64,000 nucleotides of DNA from an uncultured Porphyromonas sp. Its GTDB lineage: Bacteria > Bacteroidota > Bacteroidia > Bacteroidales > Porphyromonadaceae. This document shows, one piece after another, positions 1-8,709 of this stretch. Under the pieces are notes generated by a model that saw only the letters and a list, made by a program, of their open reading frames with translations, was not told the origin of the DNA and made no database searches. A program made the translations under genes and the position numbers. Every line of letters begins with the position of its first letter. The stretch's first letter is position 1. Location: NCBI RefSeq assembly GCF_900541275.1, contig NZ_UQJH01000001.1:62001-126000 (forward strand). Reading direction: 5' to 3'.

Positions 1-240
1 CTTGCCGGAGAGGTCCTGGTCAGCGATGTCCCCGATCAGGTCGGACCAGTCGTCCTGTAGCTCGCCGTCGTCCCAGGTGCTGCTTCCGAAGATCAGCAGG
101 TCGTAGTTGGCTACGTCCTCTGCATCGAAGTCAGCAGCGTCACGAACGTCATCAGCAGCGACGCCAAACTTCTCGGCGATGCGGTCAGCGATGTCTTTGG
201 TGGTTCCGGTAGAGGAACCGTAAACAATGATAGTTTTCAT
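1..240 (-). CDS. fldA: Flavodoxin, C-terminus cut by window edge
   Basis: Only the first 80 codons are inside the window; the rest lies to the left. The protein starts MKTIIVYGSSTGTT, the FMN phosphate-binding loop of short-chain flavodoxins, and continues into the acidic segment LLIFGSSTWDDGELQDDW, which matches the second FMN-binding loop. Flavodoxins are soluble one-electron carriers that replace ferredoxin, often under iron limitation. The ATG at 238-240 is preceded by a clear Bacteroidetes-type promoter, so this is probably the first gene of its transcript. The family call is firm; which redox partner it serves cannot be read from here. Confidence 0.93.
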   Translation of the reverse strand, partial: MKTIIVYGSSTGTTKDIADRIAEKFGVAADDVRDAADFDAEDVANYDLLIFGSSTWDDGELQDDWSDLIGDIADQDLSGK

Positions 241-275
241 ATAAGGTGATTATAACTAGTAGTAATACACTCGGA

Positions 276-306
276 CAAATATAGAAAGTAGTTTTGACAT
301 AGCCAA
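276..306 (-). promoter_or_regulatory. Promoter of the flavodoxin gene
   Basis: Read on the minus strand, TTG is followed after exactly 20 bp by TATATTTG, matching the Bacteroidetes sigma-ABfr pattern (-33 TTG, -7 TAnnTTTG). The -7 box ends 36 bp before the flavodoxin ATG. Confidence 0.7.
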
Positions 307-347
307 TCCTCTGACCCGAATATTTAGCCCTGTCTACAATCTGGCTA

Positions 348-2270
348 TTATTCTGAGAAGTCAAGTAGAACGACCTGATAAGGCTCTAGGGTTAGGTCGA
401 AGGCCTTCTTTAAGGGTAGACTGAACTCCTCCTCCGTGCGTACATAGCTGTAGTAGCGTGTCAGGTCAGTCGTAGTTGTCGGAGGCTCCGGCGTGAAGCG
501 CACCCCGGTGACTCTCTTGACGCTTTGCCGCTTCCCTGTGACCCTTACCCTATAGGTGAGTGGGTGGCGAGTGAGATTGACGCCACGGAGGTAGTAGTGC
601 TTTCGCTCCTTGTCAGAGGTCAGGGAGAGGCAGACGTCATCGTACCCTGTGATCTCGAGTACCTTATCCCCTCTGGTTCGCTGAAATAGCGACACAAAGT
701 CGTACAGCGAGGTCGCATAGTATTGCGCCCCTCGGACCAGTATGAGAGGATGATCAGAGGGGTCAGCTGATAGCAGTGGCGCGATACCGACTCCCTCAAG
801 AAGAGGGGTGTACCTCTCCGACTCTATTAGGAAAGCGGCTCGCTGTGCAAGGGGTGGCAGAAAGACGGCAAGCGACTCCGGATCGGCGAAGGTGGCCTCA
901 CCGATCATCATCTGTTGCCGCTTGGTCTGTAGCTTCCTATTCGCCTCCGGGATGAGGTTGATCAAGTGCGGGTCCTTGATTGCCGTGAGTGCCAAGTCAA
1001 ATGCGTAGTCGCTGAAGTGTGTGGTGGAGTCGACCAGTGGTCCGGCTGAGACCAAGTTATCCTGACCGATGCTAGCTGCAAAGAGCTTGAAGCGTCGCTT
1101 ATACTCCTCCGAAGTGAGCCCATAGCCGATCTGGACTAAGAGTTTAGGATTCATCGCTAAGCGCGAGAGATACTTCGTCCTCACGTCTATCTCTGCGACA
1201 TCCTCGTATCTCGGTGTGGCGGAGGGATCAGTGATCCCCGCATTGGCAATGACCATAGGGCGGGCATTGAGTAGCTCTGACACCTTGATGAGCTTAGAGA
1301 TCCCGAAGTCCCCGGTGTACTCTGTTCCCCCCAAGGTCCAGATCGAGAGAGTATCCTGATGACCATAGTGGGGGGTGGGGTAGCTCCCGGGATAATAGCC
1401 ATTCGCAGTCCTGCCCCCGGGAAATCTCACAAAGTCGGGATCTAGCCCTCTCAGGAGCTTCATAAGCGCATTTGGTAGCGGGACCTCCGGATCGGTCTGC
1501 GCCTCTTTCCTCGTGAGCCATAGTTCGTCGAGGGAGACATAGCCCCTCGGCTGAGTATAGCCCGATCCCTCATCTGTGCGGTGAATGGGTCGAGACTCTA
1601 TCATCAGGTAGGCGGAGTCCGTCGTGGTGGTGATCTGTAGCGCTACATCCCTACGGCTCCAGTAGACATCCCCCCGTATGGAGACCTCTGAGGAGACCTT
1701 CTCAGGAGAAATGGTGTCCCTCACTATGGAGACCCTTGCCTCCGCCAAGTCACTGCTGACAAAGCAGCTGAGACTATACCGCTCACCCTCCTTTACCCCC
1801 AGCGGGAAGAGTGTGCTCATGATCCTGCATGGGACAGAGTCGGTGTCCTTGGGGCGAAAGGTCAAGTAGTGAGAAGACTCCTTGTAGTAGGTCCTTCCCT
1901 CGCTAAGGGTTACCTCCCCGCTTCGACCTCCCCAGCCGTAAAGAGAAGTGGGGGTGGGGTAGAAGGTCTCGTACCCGTTGGGGGTGATGAGGGTCGAGGT
2001 GGATGTGTTGTAGCTGCAGTGCAGAAGAGGTGGGGCCAACTCAAATCCTGCGTTTGGTATGAGATTGGTCGTAAGGAGATCTTTCCCCCCACACCCGACA
2101 TCCAGAGTGATCCCCATACGAAGAGGTTCCTCCGAGATCACCGGCAGGTCCGTGTCTATCACTATCTCACCAAGAGGAGGACGGTGTGACTGACAGCCTC
2201 CTCCTGTGGCGATGAGTACCGCACCTAAGAGGAGAGAAGAGATGAGTGACTTACCCCTGGATCTGATCAT
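348..2270 (-). CDS. GH51-like arabinofuranosidase-family lipoprotein, probably inactive
   Basis: 640 residues. The N-terminus is a lipoprotein-type signal ending near Cys26, though the GGGC box is not a textbook lipobox. Residues about 65-255 resemble a carbohydrate-binding/jelly-roll region (NLIPNAGFE). Residues about 270-640 follow the GH51 alpha-L-arabinofuranosidase pattern: DFVRFPGG at about 279, ANAGITDP at 342, a segment around 379 where family members carry YVEIGNE, then MMIGEAT at about 455 for the nucleophile region and a C-terminal beta domain. Here the acid/base motif reads LVQIGYG, so the catalytic NE pair is replaced by Tyr-Gly, while the nucleophile Glu near 458 is kept. It may be a non-catalytic sugar-binding surface protein or may use another residue. 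It begins 4 bp after the upstream membrane-protein gene and ends the envelope gene run. Family assignment is by motif reading only. Confidence 0.62.
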   Translation of the reverse strand: MIRSRGKSLISSLLLGAVLIATGGGCQSHRPPLGEIVIDTDLPVISEEPLRMGITLDVGCGGKDLLTTNLIPNAGFELAPPLLHCSYNTSTSTLITPNGYETFYPTPTSLYGWGGRSGEVTLSEGRTYYKESSHYLTFRPKDTDSVPCRIMSTLFPLGVKEGERYSLSCFVSSDLAEARVSIVRDTISPEKVSSEVSIRGDVYWSRRDVALQITTTTDSAYLMIESRPIHRTDEGSGYTQPRGYVSLDELWLTRKEAQTDPEVPLPNALMKLLRGLDPDFVRFPGGRTANGYYPGSYPTPHYGHQDTLSIWTLGGTEYTGDFGISKLIKVSELLNARPMVIANAGITDPSATPRYEDVAEIDVRTKYLSRLAMNPKLLVQIGYGLTSEEYKRRFKLFAASIGQDNLVSAGPLVDSTTHFSDYAFDLALTAIKDPHLINLIPEANRKLQTKRQQMMIGEATFADPESLAVFLPPLAQRAAFLIESERYTPLLEGVGIAPLLSADPSDHPLILVRGAQYYATSLYDFVSLFQRTRGDKVLEITGYDDVCLSLTSDKERKHYYLRGVNLTRHPLTYRVRVTGKRQSVKRVTGVRFTPEPPTTTTDLTRYYSYVRTEEEFSLPLKKAFDLTLEPYQVVLLDFSE

Positions 2271-2274
2271 GGAC

Positions 2275-3645
2275 CTAAAGCGATCCCACGAGAGCCAAGA
2301 GAGGCAGGTCAGTCGCCAGGGTGATCAGGATCACCATCAAGATGCTGCAGTATGCCTGCTTCGTCTCACTCCCTCTGACACGCTGATAGACCATCGTCAG
2401 GGCGGCTATCACCGGTCCCACCATCAGGAGCAGGCAGAGAGCCATATGTGTCCTGACTGCCTCACGCATAGCAGCGACAGCGATAGCCCCATCGGATCCG
2501 CTGAGGGTAGAGATGAGGGCGCTGACCGGATCACTTGGCCCCACGAGGACAAAGACCAGTATCCCGAGCAGCACCAGCCCCAGGATGTTGATCACATATG
2601 CGAATGTGGTGATCCGCCCGGGCTTGCACCGCAGCAGTGAGCGGAAGGCCTCACCGGCAATGAGACAGACGAAGGGGGCTACTACAAGGGATGACGCAGG
2701 ATCGCTTGTGCCGGAGGCGAGGTTGTAGACAAGGGCTGAGACGATCGTCAGTAGAGCCAGACCCTCAGCAGATAGGTGCCCCAGGCTGTACCTCATCTCC
2801 GAGGACTTTTTCTCCTCCATCAGAGCCACCACACCCCAGGGTATTAGTGTCAGGAGACATCCCCATAGACCACGGCCGGACCATCGTCCTGACTCAGTCG
2901 TCAACCAGTGGCACTCACCCGGAATAGTCGCGGCAAGGGCTATGAGCAATACGCCGAGGACAACTGATGCGATCGGTATCCACAGCCGTCCCCTCACCCC
3001 GGATCGGCTCCCGAGGAGACCCCATAGGAGCATAGAGAGTGATGGGATGACTACTCCTCCGACCCCTACCGACAGACCGGTGAGAGCCAGGAGTACACCA
3101 CAGACCAGTATGGGACCTACCGGATGTTTCCTGCCACTTGCCATCATATCGTGGCATACCATCAGTGCAAGGGTCCCAAAGAGAGCCCCCGACATAGCTG
3201 GTCCCCCAGTGATGATGAAGTAGTGAAATAATGGAGTGGCAATGAGGAAGAAGAGCGTCAGGCGAGCAATGGGTCGGCTTCGGTCTCTGCAGACAAAGAT
3301 GAAGAAAAAGACCCCAAGCAGCATCGCCGCCAGTAGGGTCGGTATCCGAAGGACTGCAGTCGATATCGGCTCGTCACCAGCATCTATCACCCGGTGCATC
3401 AGAAGTACAGAGCCCTCATATATCGGTGAGGTAGTCCGTGTCAGGAGATCGGTAGCTGTGAGCTCCCCCTCGCGGTCCAAGCGACACAATTGCTCGACCT
3501 GCCCGGCTACTATCTCCTCCCTTGGTGTTGCGCTTCCCAGCCCGTAGAGGCTGAAGAGTCCAAGTAGGACCATCACCAAGATGTATAGCAGTAGGTCTCG
3601 CCTCCCGTGGAGGAGTGCTACCACACGTGATCGTCTTCGTCTCAT
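2275..3645 (-). CDS. Polytopic membrane protein, GT39/ArnT-like topology
   Basis: I chose the ATG at 3645 (MRRRRSRVV), 4 bp after the stop of the upstream M43 gene; the longer reading frame from 3708 would overlap that gene by 59 bp. The 456-residue protein has an arginine-rich cytoplasmic start, a membrane segment, an extracytoplasmic loop and roughly ten further hydrophobic helices. The early layout (helix, GLGSATPREE loop, then an SPIYEG segment and repeated helices) recalls GT39/ArnT-type lipid-linked sugar transferases, but the usual acidic DE pair of the first loop is not clearly present, so the function is not established. Its position between two surface lipoproteins suggests an envelope role. 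Confidence 0.55.
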   Translation of the reverse strand: MRRRRSRVVALLHGRRDLLLYILVMVLLGLFSLYGLGSATPREEIVAGQVEQLCRLDREGELTATDLLTRTTSPIYEGSVLLMHRVIDAGDEPISTAVLRIPTLLAAMLLGVFFFIFVCRDRSRPIARLTLFFLIATPLFHYFIITGGPAMSGALFGTLALMVCHDMMASGRKHPVGPILVCGVLLALTGLSVGVGGVVIPSLSMLLWGLLGSRSGVRGRLWIPIASVVLGVLLIALAATIPGECHWLTTESGRWSGRGLWGCLLTLIPWGVVALMEEKKSSEMRYSLGHLSAEGLALLTIVSALVYNLASGTSDPASSLVVAPFVCLIAGEAFRSLLRCKPGRITTFAYVINILGLVLLGILVFVLVGPSDPVSALISTLSGSDGAIAVAAMREAVRTHMALCLLLMVGPVIAALTMVYQRVRGSETKQAYCSILMVILITLATDLPLLALVGSL

Positions 3646-3649
3646 GACA

Positions 3650-5170
3650 TTACGGCTTAGTATGTATATGGACCTTGCACTCCACCGCCACCGGACGACC
3701 GATGGCACTCTCCTCCTCCGACCTGAGAGCCGATCTCATCGAGCTGACCAGCTTATCCCCTGGCACAGTGAGGCTGTAGTAGAGCACCTGTCTCATCCGG
3801 GATATTTGACCCGGTGTAAAGCGGTCGTTGTAGGATACCTCATAGTCCATAAGGTTGTAGGAGATCTGATTATATCTCCCATCGCAGAGGTCTCTCGTCA
3901 GGAGGGTGGAGAGGACGGACTGCAGCGTGGAGCCCTGGCTCGACTCGAGGGCAGCGATCTGCTCACTCATCACCTTATTGTAAGCGATCCTATTGTAGGA
4001 GGGCGTGTCCTCGACATAGTCGCTGTCAATGCACTCCTCAGTGAGCTGCAGGGCACTCGTCTCTCCCTCAGCCTTTTTCTCCGCAAAGACATGTCCCAGC
4101 CCGAGGTAGTGTCCCAGCTCGTGAGCAAGCGTCACCGCTGCCGGTGTGAGTGTCTCGTGGATCTTGCTGATCGACTGAGTCTTCTTGACTCGGTCTTCAA
4201 ACTGCTGATAATTCAGCACAATGCAGTGATTATAGTTGTCAAATCCCTTTATCGCTCTGTCGAAGGTGCCGAGACCCTCCAGCTTATGCTCTGTGACGAG
4301 ATAAGGCATATGGGAGATCCCCAGAGTGATCTGCCCCACATCCTTACCGGGCTTAAAGGGGAAGACATAGACGTTGATATACCTGCTGATCGGGTAGCTC
4401 ATCGAGTGGTAGATGCCACCCTTCTTATCCTGCATCACAGCAGTCGGATCGAGAGCCCGCTCCGTCATGTCGTGTGAGGTGATGCCTGATGGGGACAGTC
4501 GCTGACCATCCGGATCTTTTGTGGCTAAGACAAAACGGATCCTGGAGTTCGTCAGTCCGATCCTATTGTACCCCTTCCCCATCATTACTCTCTTGGGGTT
4601 TGGCGGATTGCCGGAGTAGAGCTGATTGACCTGCTCGACCAGTCGCTGGAGGGACTCCCCGTTTACCTTAGTATAGTTGTTATTCGGATCGTTGTCGTTA
4701 TTCTGAGCATCTTTCTTGGCAATGTCCTCGGGGTTGGTGATGACGTGGAAGACCAGAGGGATCTCGTACATCACGCTGTCGATGGCAAAGCTCTGATCGC
4801 GACCCAGCTGATGGACCTTGATGCTCACTCTGTCCTTCTCCCCCTCCTCGTCCTCAGCTATGACAAAGGCTATCTCACCGACTCGCTCCTTGTCGGAGAG
4901 ATTGGGGCGTACATTGATGGTCACCTTATTACGGCTCTTGCCGGCGGGGAGATTGGCCGAGAGCCAGTCAGTCTCTGTGACGGGGACAAACTTTCGGTCA
5001 GAGGAGATGATCACCTTCAGCGTATCGCCCTCTGCAGCAACATTTTGGAAGTCCGTCCTATTGCTCTTCAGCGGCCCGATCGTGTCGAACGGGTGACAGC
5101 CGGAGAGTAGGGCAGTGACTACACCGAGGATGATGGCGAGGTAGATATATATATGGTGCTTTGAGGTCAT
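3650..5170 (-). CDS. M43-family zinc metalloprotease lipoprotein
   Basis: 506 residues. The signal peptide ends in LLSGC, so it is probably lipidated at Cys25. Residues about 35-125 look like a BACON-type beta-sandwich (DWLSANLPAGKSRNKVTI). The protease domain carries the metzincin zinc motif HELGHYLGLGH at residues 350-360 and a downstream NLMDY (439-443) as the Met-turn, with the cysteine pattern of the M43 (pappalysin) group nearby (EECIDSDYVEDTP). All catalytic elements are present, so it should be an active surface or periplasmic endopeptidase; the substrate is unknown. It is followed after 4 bp by the membrane-protein gene and preceded by a 194-bp intergenic region that carries a 22-bp-period palindrome array. 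Confidence 0.85.
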   Translation of the reverse strand: MTSKHHIYIYLAIILGVVTALLSGCHPFDTIGPLKSNRTDFQNVAAEGDTLKVIISSDRKFVPVTETDWLSANLPAGKSRNKVTINVRPNLSDKERVGEIAFVIAEDEEGEKDRVSIKVHQLGRDQSFAIDSVMYEIPLVFHVITNPEDIAKKDAQNNDNDPNNNYTKVNGESLQRLVEQVNQLYSGNPPNPKRVMMGKGYNRIGLTNSRIRFVLATKDPDGQRLSPSGITSHDMTERALDPTAVMQDKKGGIYHSMSYPISRYINVYVFPFKPGKDVGQITLGISHMPYLVTEHKLEGLGTFDRAIKGFDNYNHCIVLNYQQFEDRVKKTQSISKIHETLTPAAVTLAHELGHYLGLGHVFAEKKAEGETSALQLTEECIDSDYVEDTPSYNRIAYNKVMSEQIAALESSQGSTLQSVLSTLLTRDLCDGRYNQISYNLMDYEVSYNDRFTPGQISRMRQVLYYSLTVPGDKLVSSMRSALRSEEESAIGRPVAVECKVHIHTKP

Positions 5171-5277
5171 GTGTCAAACCTTTATTTCCGGGGCTAAAGT
5201 TACCCATTTTTCAGTAGACGCTCTTTCTTCAGGGCGCCAGCTTCATCGTCCCGAGCAGATGAAAAAGTAGGATAAAT

Positions 5278-5337
5278 CTAATACCGATATTAGGTGAGTC
5301 TTTTACCGGTATTAGACGACACTAATATCGGTAAAAG
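5278..5337. repeat. 22-bp-period palindrome array, locus 1 (3 units)
   Basis: Three 16-bp units start at 5278, 5300 and 5322: CTAATACCGATATTAG, CTTTTACCGGTATTAG and CTAATATCGGTAAAAG. The spacers gtgagt and acgaca are both 6 bp, so the period is exactly 22 bp. Units two and three together form an inverted repeat with a 16-bp stem (one G-T type mismatch) and 6-nt loop. It lies 108 bp upstream of the M43 protease start. The same element recurs at 23636, 44262 and 55784. Confidence 0.9.
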
Positions 5338-5364
5338 AAAAACCCCAGTGCCGGCAGGGGTCAC

Positions 5365-6510
5365 TTACTTCTGATGCGTCGCTGCAGCACGCTGGTAGTA
5401 ACGCTCTACCCAGTCGAATAAGCTGAAGTCGCAGCCGGTGATCTGGTCTGACTCCTGAGCCGTGAGGCCCTCCCTGGAGTCGGGGCGGGTGGCGGTCAGT
5501 CTGCTGGAGTAGGAGCCGCTGATTGTGGATCGACCCTCCTCGCTCTCGCAGCGGAGAAGCTGTCCCACCCTGCCCGATCCGAGGAACTCGCACTTACTCA
5601 GGTCTATGGCCGCCCCGCGACGAGCTAAGACCCCATAGTCCAGTCCCTTACCCCTCACCTCCATCGTGCAGTCCTTAATCGTGGCTGAGGTCTTCCCAGT
5701 GGCATTGGGATAGCGCCCATCCAGATTGCCGTCCACCTCTATGAGACAGAGGTTCTCCTCCCCTCTCTCCCTCCTCTCCGGGCTATAGATGCCATAGAGG
5801 TGGCTGATGGTGCCGCAGTAGCCGTCCGTCAGATCGATTAAGTCATCCTCAGCCCCTCTCACAAGGATCGTATGGGGGGATACCATTCCACCGAAGCACT
5901 CCAGTCCGTCATCTCCTGAGCTGAGGATCGCCACATGGTCGATCTTGGTGCCGGAGCCGACACCATTGAGTGTGAGTCCATTGTGCTCTACGTCAGCTGT
6001 CAGGCTTGCACCGGGGCTATCGATGATCAGGTAGTGTATCTCGCCCGAGTCATCGCGAGGGTCGTCTCCGCCATAGTATTGGTCGCGCTCCGCCTCATCG
6101 ACCTCCGCTACCCGATGAGCAGCACCGCAGATGGGTGCTCTCCCATTGATGATCAGTCCGCCCCAGTAGCCGGGGAGTTCGCGCCCCTTGTCCGCACACA
6201 GGACTACCGGCTCCTCAGCCGTACCGAGGATCCGTATCTTGGCCCCCTGCTCCACGAGGATGTACTTATCGAAGCCCGGCATCGAGGCGATCACCGTCCC
6301 TCGCTCTATCGTCAGTGTAGCGCTCCTTCGGACTCGAACTGTCCCCTCAAGGTGGTACCTCCCGGTGCTTAATACAAAGTCCTCGGTGATGTCGCCGATG
6401 AGGATCGTCTCGCCACTCTCCCCCCGGGGTAGAGTGTAGTCCGGATCCATCTTGCAACCGGCGAGGAGGATAAGTACTGCTATCAGCAGGCTAAGTGTAT
6501 GGTAAGTCAT
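5365..6510 (-). CDS. Right-handed beta-helix lipoprotein
   Basis: 381 residues with a lipoprotein signal ending LLAGC (Cys19). The rest has the look of a parallel beta-helix: short repeated turns such as GTVRVRRSATLTIERGTVIA, GAKIRILGTAEEPVVL, WGGLIINGRAPI, NGLTLNGVGSGTKIDHVAI and GDDGLECFGG. This WGGLIINGRAP-type pattern is common in Bacteroidetes surface proteins of unproven function. No T9SS C-terminal domain is evident. It starts 4 bp after the outer-membrane barrel gene, so the pair may form a surface receptor-plus-lipoprotein unit, by analogy with SusC/SusD-type pairs; that is inference, as the lipoprotein is not SusD-like. Confidence 0.7.
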   Translation of the reverse strand: MTYHTLSLLIAVLILLAGCKMDPDYTLPRGESGETILIGDITEDFVLSTGRYHLEGTVRVRRSATLTIERGTVIASMPGFDKYILVEQGAKIRILGTAEEPVVLCADKGRELPGYWGGLIINGRAPICGAAHRVAEVDEAERDQYYGGDDPRDDSGEIHYLIIDSPGASLTADVEHNGLTLNGVGSGTKIDHVAILSSGDDGLECFGGMVSPHTILVRGAEDDLIDLTDGYCGTISHLYGIYSPERRERGEENLCLIEVDGNLDGRYPNATGKTSATIKDCTMEVRGKGLDYGVLARRGAAIDLSKCEFLGSGRVGQLLRCESEEGRSTISGSYSSRLTATRPDSREGLTAQESDQITGCDFSLFDWVERYYQRAAATHQK

Positions 6511-6514
6511 AAGA

Positions 6515-8689
6515 TCAGTCGGGAAGTGTGTAGCTAAAGCCTATCGTCAGTCTCGGTCCCTCGTAGGCGAGCTGATAGAGGAAGTCTCCGGACCCTTGGT
6601 AGAGCTTTGTAGGAGTATTCAGTAGGTTGTCTCCACGGAAAATGAACGAGAAGTGAGCAGACAGCTTGGCGTGAGCCTCCGCGGACAGGCGTAGGGATGA
6701 GCTCTCATAGAGATCATCGAGGGCACTCTCACCCACACTGACGCACCTATCTGAGGCGTAGTCGCCAGTGATCGTCACCCCCCATAGCTCGGTGGAGTAG
6801 TCTATGGCACTACTGAGGCGATGGTGCCCGATGCCGGACAGGGGGATCCGCGCTCTATGGGCATGCTGCAGGGTCTCCACGGACGAAGAGTCCGACCCGA
6901 TCAGTCGATACTCCATCCTCACGCCGATCGGCCTTAGCAGCGGCGAGGAGAGGTAGCTGAGTCTGTAGCTCGCCTCAATGGTCAGCCCGAGAGCCTGAGC
7001 AAAGGGCGCATTACCCATTGTCTCCAGCGACCAGTGCCCATCCGTGGGTACAGCACTCTTTTGCCGAGGGATCACCTCACTGAAGTCTTCCTGAGTGAAG
7101 TCGGGGTCCACATATCTATAGAGGTAGTCCCGTGATCCGATCCAGTCAAGCGAGGCAGAGAGATGGTTCCCCTCCCACTCCCTGCGGACCTCGGCGCTGG
7201 CTGACAGCCGATACTCGGGTCGCAGTCCCCTTCGTCCCATCTCCACGGTGTGATCGGTACTCGAGTGCTTGTTGTAGGGGATCATCCCCCTGTAGGAAGG
7301 CAACACCTGCTCGGTGGACAGGGAGAGAAAGGAGAGCCATCCGCTCTCGGTCTTGTAGTCAAGGGTGAGGTAGGGCAGGAGAGCAAAGTAGTGAATGGAG
7401 CCGGAGACATCCTCGTCTGCTCTATTCTCTACTACCGTGTGACAGAGAAAGCTAAGTCGATAGCCCCTGATGCTACTACCGAGCGTCAAGGAGAGCCGAT
7501 CGGGGAGCAGCTCTCGTCGCCACTCGATCAGACCATCAGCCTGCTCCGTCACTACGTCAAAGCTGGCTGGGAGGTAGCTGGGGATATTGGGGGTGCGAGA
7601 GAAGCTCTGCTCATCCCACGTGTCTAAGTCGTGTACATATCGGTGGTCGACTAGGGGACCGAGGCTGTAGAGTACCCCTCTTTCGCCGAGGTAGGAGGCA
7701 TCGGTGAGATCTCGCTTGGGCATCGAGGCGAAGGTGGGGAAGTGAGCACCGAGCAGCGGATAGACCTTATCTGACGCGTCGCTCTCTGAGGCCTCCAGGC
7801 GTCTACCGGAGAGGTGCAGGGTGAGCTGCCCCCCTGACACTTCGGCATTAAGCTTTGCCTTAGCGCCATAGCTCCTCTCCCCGAGGTGTGTGCTTTTCTC
7901 ACTGATCTTGCGGAAGCCATACGACCGCTCGCTTACCTCATCATACGATAGGTGTGGCAGGTGCCCCTCTCCGATCTCCGTCCTGATCTCAGTATCCGGC
8001 AGGTGATGTGCAACCACCCGCTCATTGGGACAGTCCTCTTCATGGCGCTGATGGTCGATCGACCAAGAGAGATGCGCAGTAGAGCTTGGCAGTCGGTGGT
8101 CACCGGAGAGAGTCAGCGCACCGGTCACTTTTTGCTTCAGTCGCGCGCCCTCCCAGCTGGGGAATCGACCCGACAGAGCTCCTCCGGCTCGGGTTAGTCG
8201 CTCCAATTCTCCTGAGTAAGTGGTATGACCCTCAGCCTCCAGAGGGACGATATTATTAATCCCGAGGTGGTATCGCTGATCCCAGGTGTCCTGTAGCTTG
8301 AGTGTGCCACTGAGGTGGATCCGATCCCGCTCTGAGATGACCCAGCGGAGATCACTCCCGGCACTAAGTCCCATTCGGCGGCTGACAGTCTGCCTCAGCT
8401 GATAGTTCCCGATATAGCGCCCCGGCAACCCCGTTACCCAGGTTGCTCTCATCTCGTCATCGGTCTGCTTACCATCCTGGTATGTGAGGTGGTAGCCCAC
8501 TTGGAGCCTTGGGGTAAAAAGGGTGTTACTGCCCCGGAGGCTGACCTCGCCCATAGGATGCAGCCGAGGGGCGATGATGCCTCCTGTGGCGGAGAGACTG
8601 AGTCGAGTCGCCTCCTGCGCCGTAAGGGCTAGAGAAAGTGCGAGAGAGAGGAGGACAGTGCCGATGAGTCTGCAGAGAGCGTGCTCCAT
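6515..8689 (-). CDS. Outer-membrane beta-barrel, TonB-receptor-like but without plug
   Basis: I chose ATG 8689, giving a good signal peptide (MEHALCRLIGTVLLSLALSL, cleavage after ALTA). A TTG at 8713 overlapping the upstream stop is the alternative. The mature protein begins directly with alternating barrel strands (GGIIAPRLHPMGEVSLRG) and remains barrel-like throughout, with many aromatic-ended strands and long loops, ending GPRLTIGFSYTLPD, a typical TonB-dependent-receptor last strand. A phrase like FIFRGDNLLNTPT near the end is also typical of receptor barrels. No TonB box, carboxypeptidase-like domain or plug domain is visible, and about 724 residues is short for a full receptor. It lies between a DUF5686 gene and a beta-helix lipoprotein gene, 4 bp from the latter. 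Confidence 0.68.
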   Translation of the reverse strand: MEHALCRLIGTVLLSLALSLALTAQEATRLSLSATGGIIAPRLHPMGEVSLRGSNTLFTPRLQVGYHLTYQDGKQTDDEMRATWVTGLPGRYIGNYQLRQTVSRRMGLSAGSDLRWVISERDRIHLSGTLKLQDTWDQRYHLGINNIVPLEAEGHTTYSGELERLTRAGGALSGRFPSWEGARLKQKVTGALTLSGDHRLPSSTAHLSWSIDHQRHEEDCPNERVVAHHLPDTEIRTEIGEGHLPHLSYDEVSERSYGFRKISEKSTHLGERSYGAKAKLNAEVSGGQLTLHLSGRRLEASESDASDKVYPLLGAHFPTFASMPKRDLTDASYLGERGVLYSLGPLVDHRYVHDLDTWDEQSFSRTPNIPSYLPASFDVVTEQADGLIEWRRELLPDRLSLTLGSSIRGYRLSFLCHTVVENRADEDVSGSIHYFALLPYLTLDYKTESGWLSFLSLSTEQVLPSYRGMIPYNKHSSTDHTVEMGRRGLRPEYRLSASAEVRREWEGNHLSASLDWIGSRDYLYRYVDPDFTQEDFSEVIPRQKSAVPTDGHWSLETMGNAPFAQALGLTIEASYRLSYLSSPLLRPIGVRMEYRLIGSDSSSVETLQHAHRARIPLSGIGHHRLSSAIDYSTELWGVTITGDYASDRCVSVGESALDDLYESSSLRLSAEAHAKLSAHFSFIFRGDNLLNTPTKLYQGSGDFLYQLAYEGPRLTIGFSYTLPD

Positions 8690-8709
8690 TTCCCTAAGTA
8701 TACGTCTTG

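Noticed and set aside
3581..4477. A 298-codon plus-strand frame opposite the M43 protease
   Set aside because: Antisense to a well supported gene with intact zinc motif; no domain seen.
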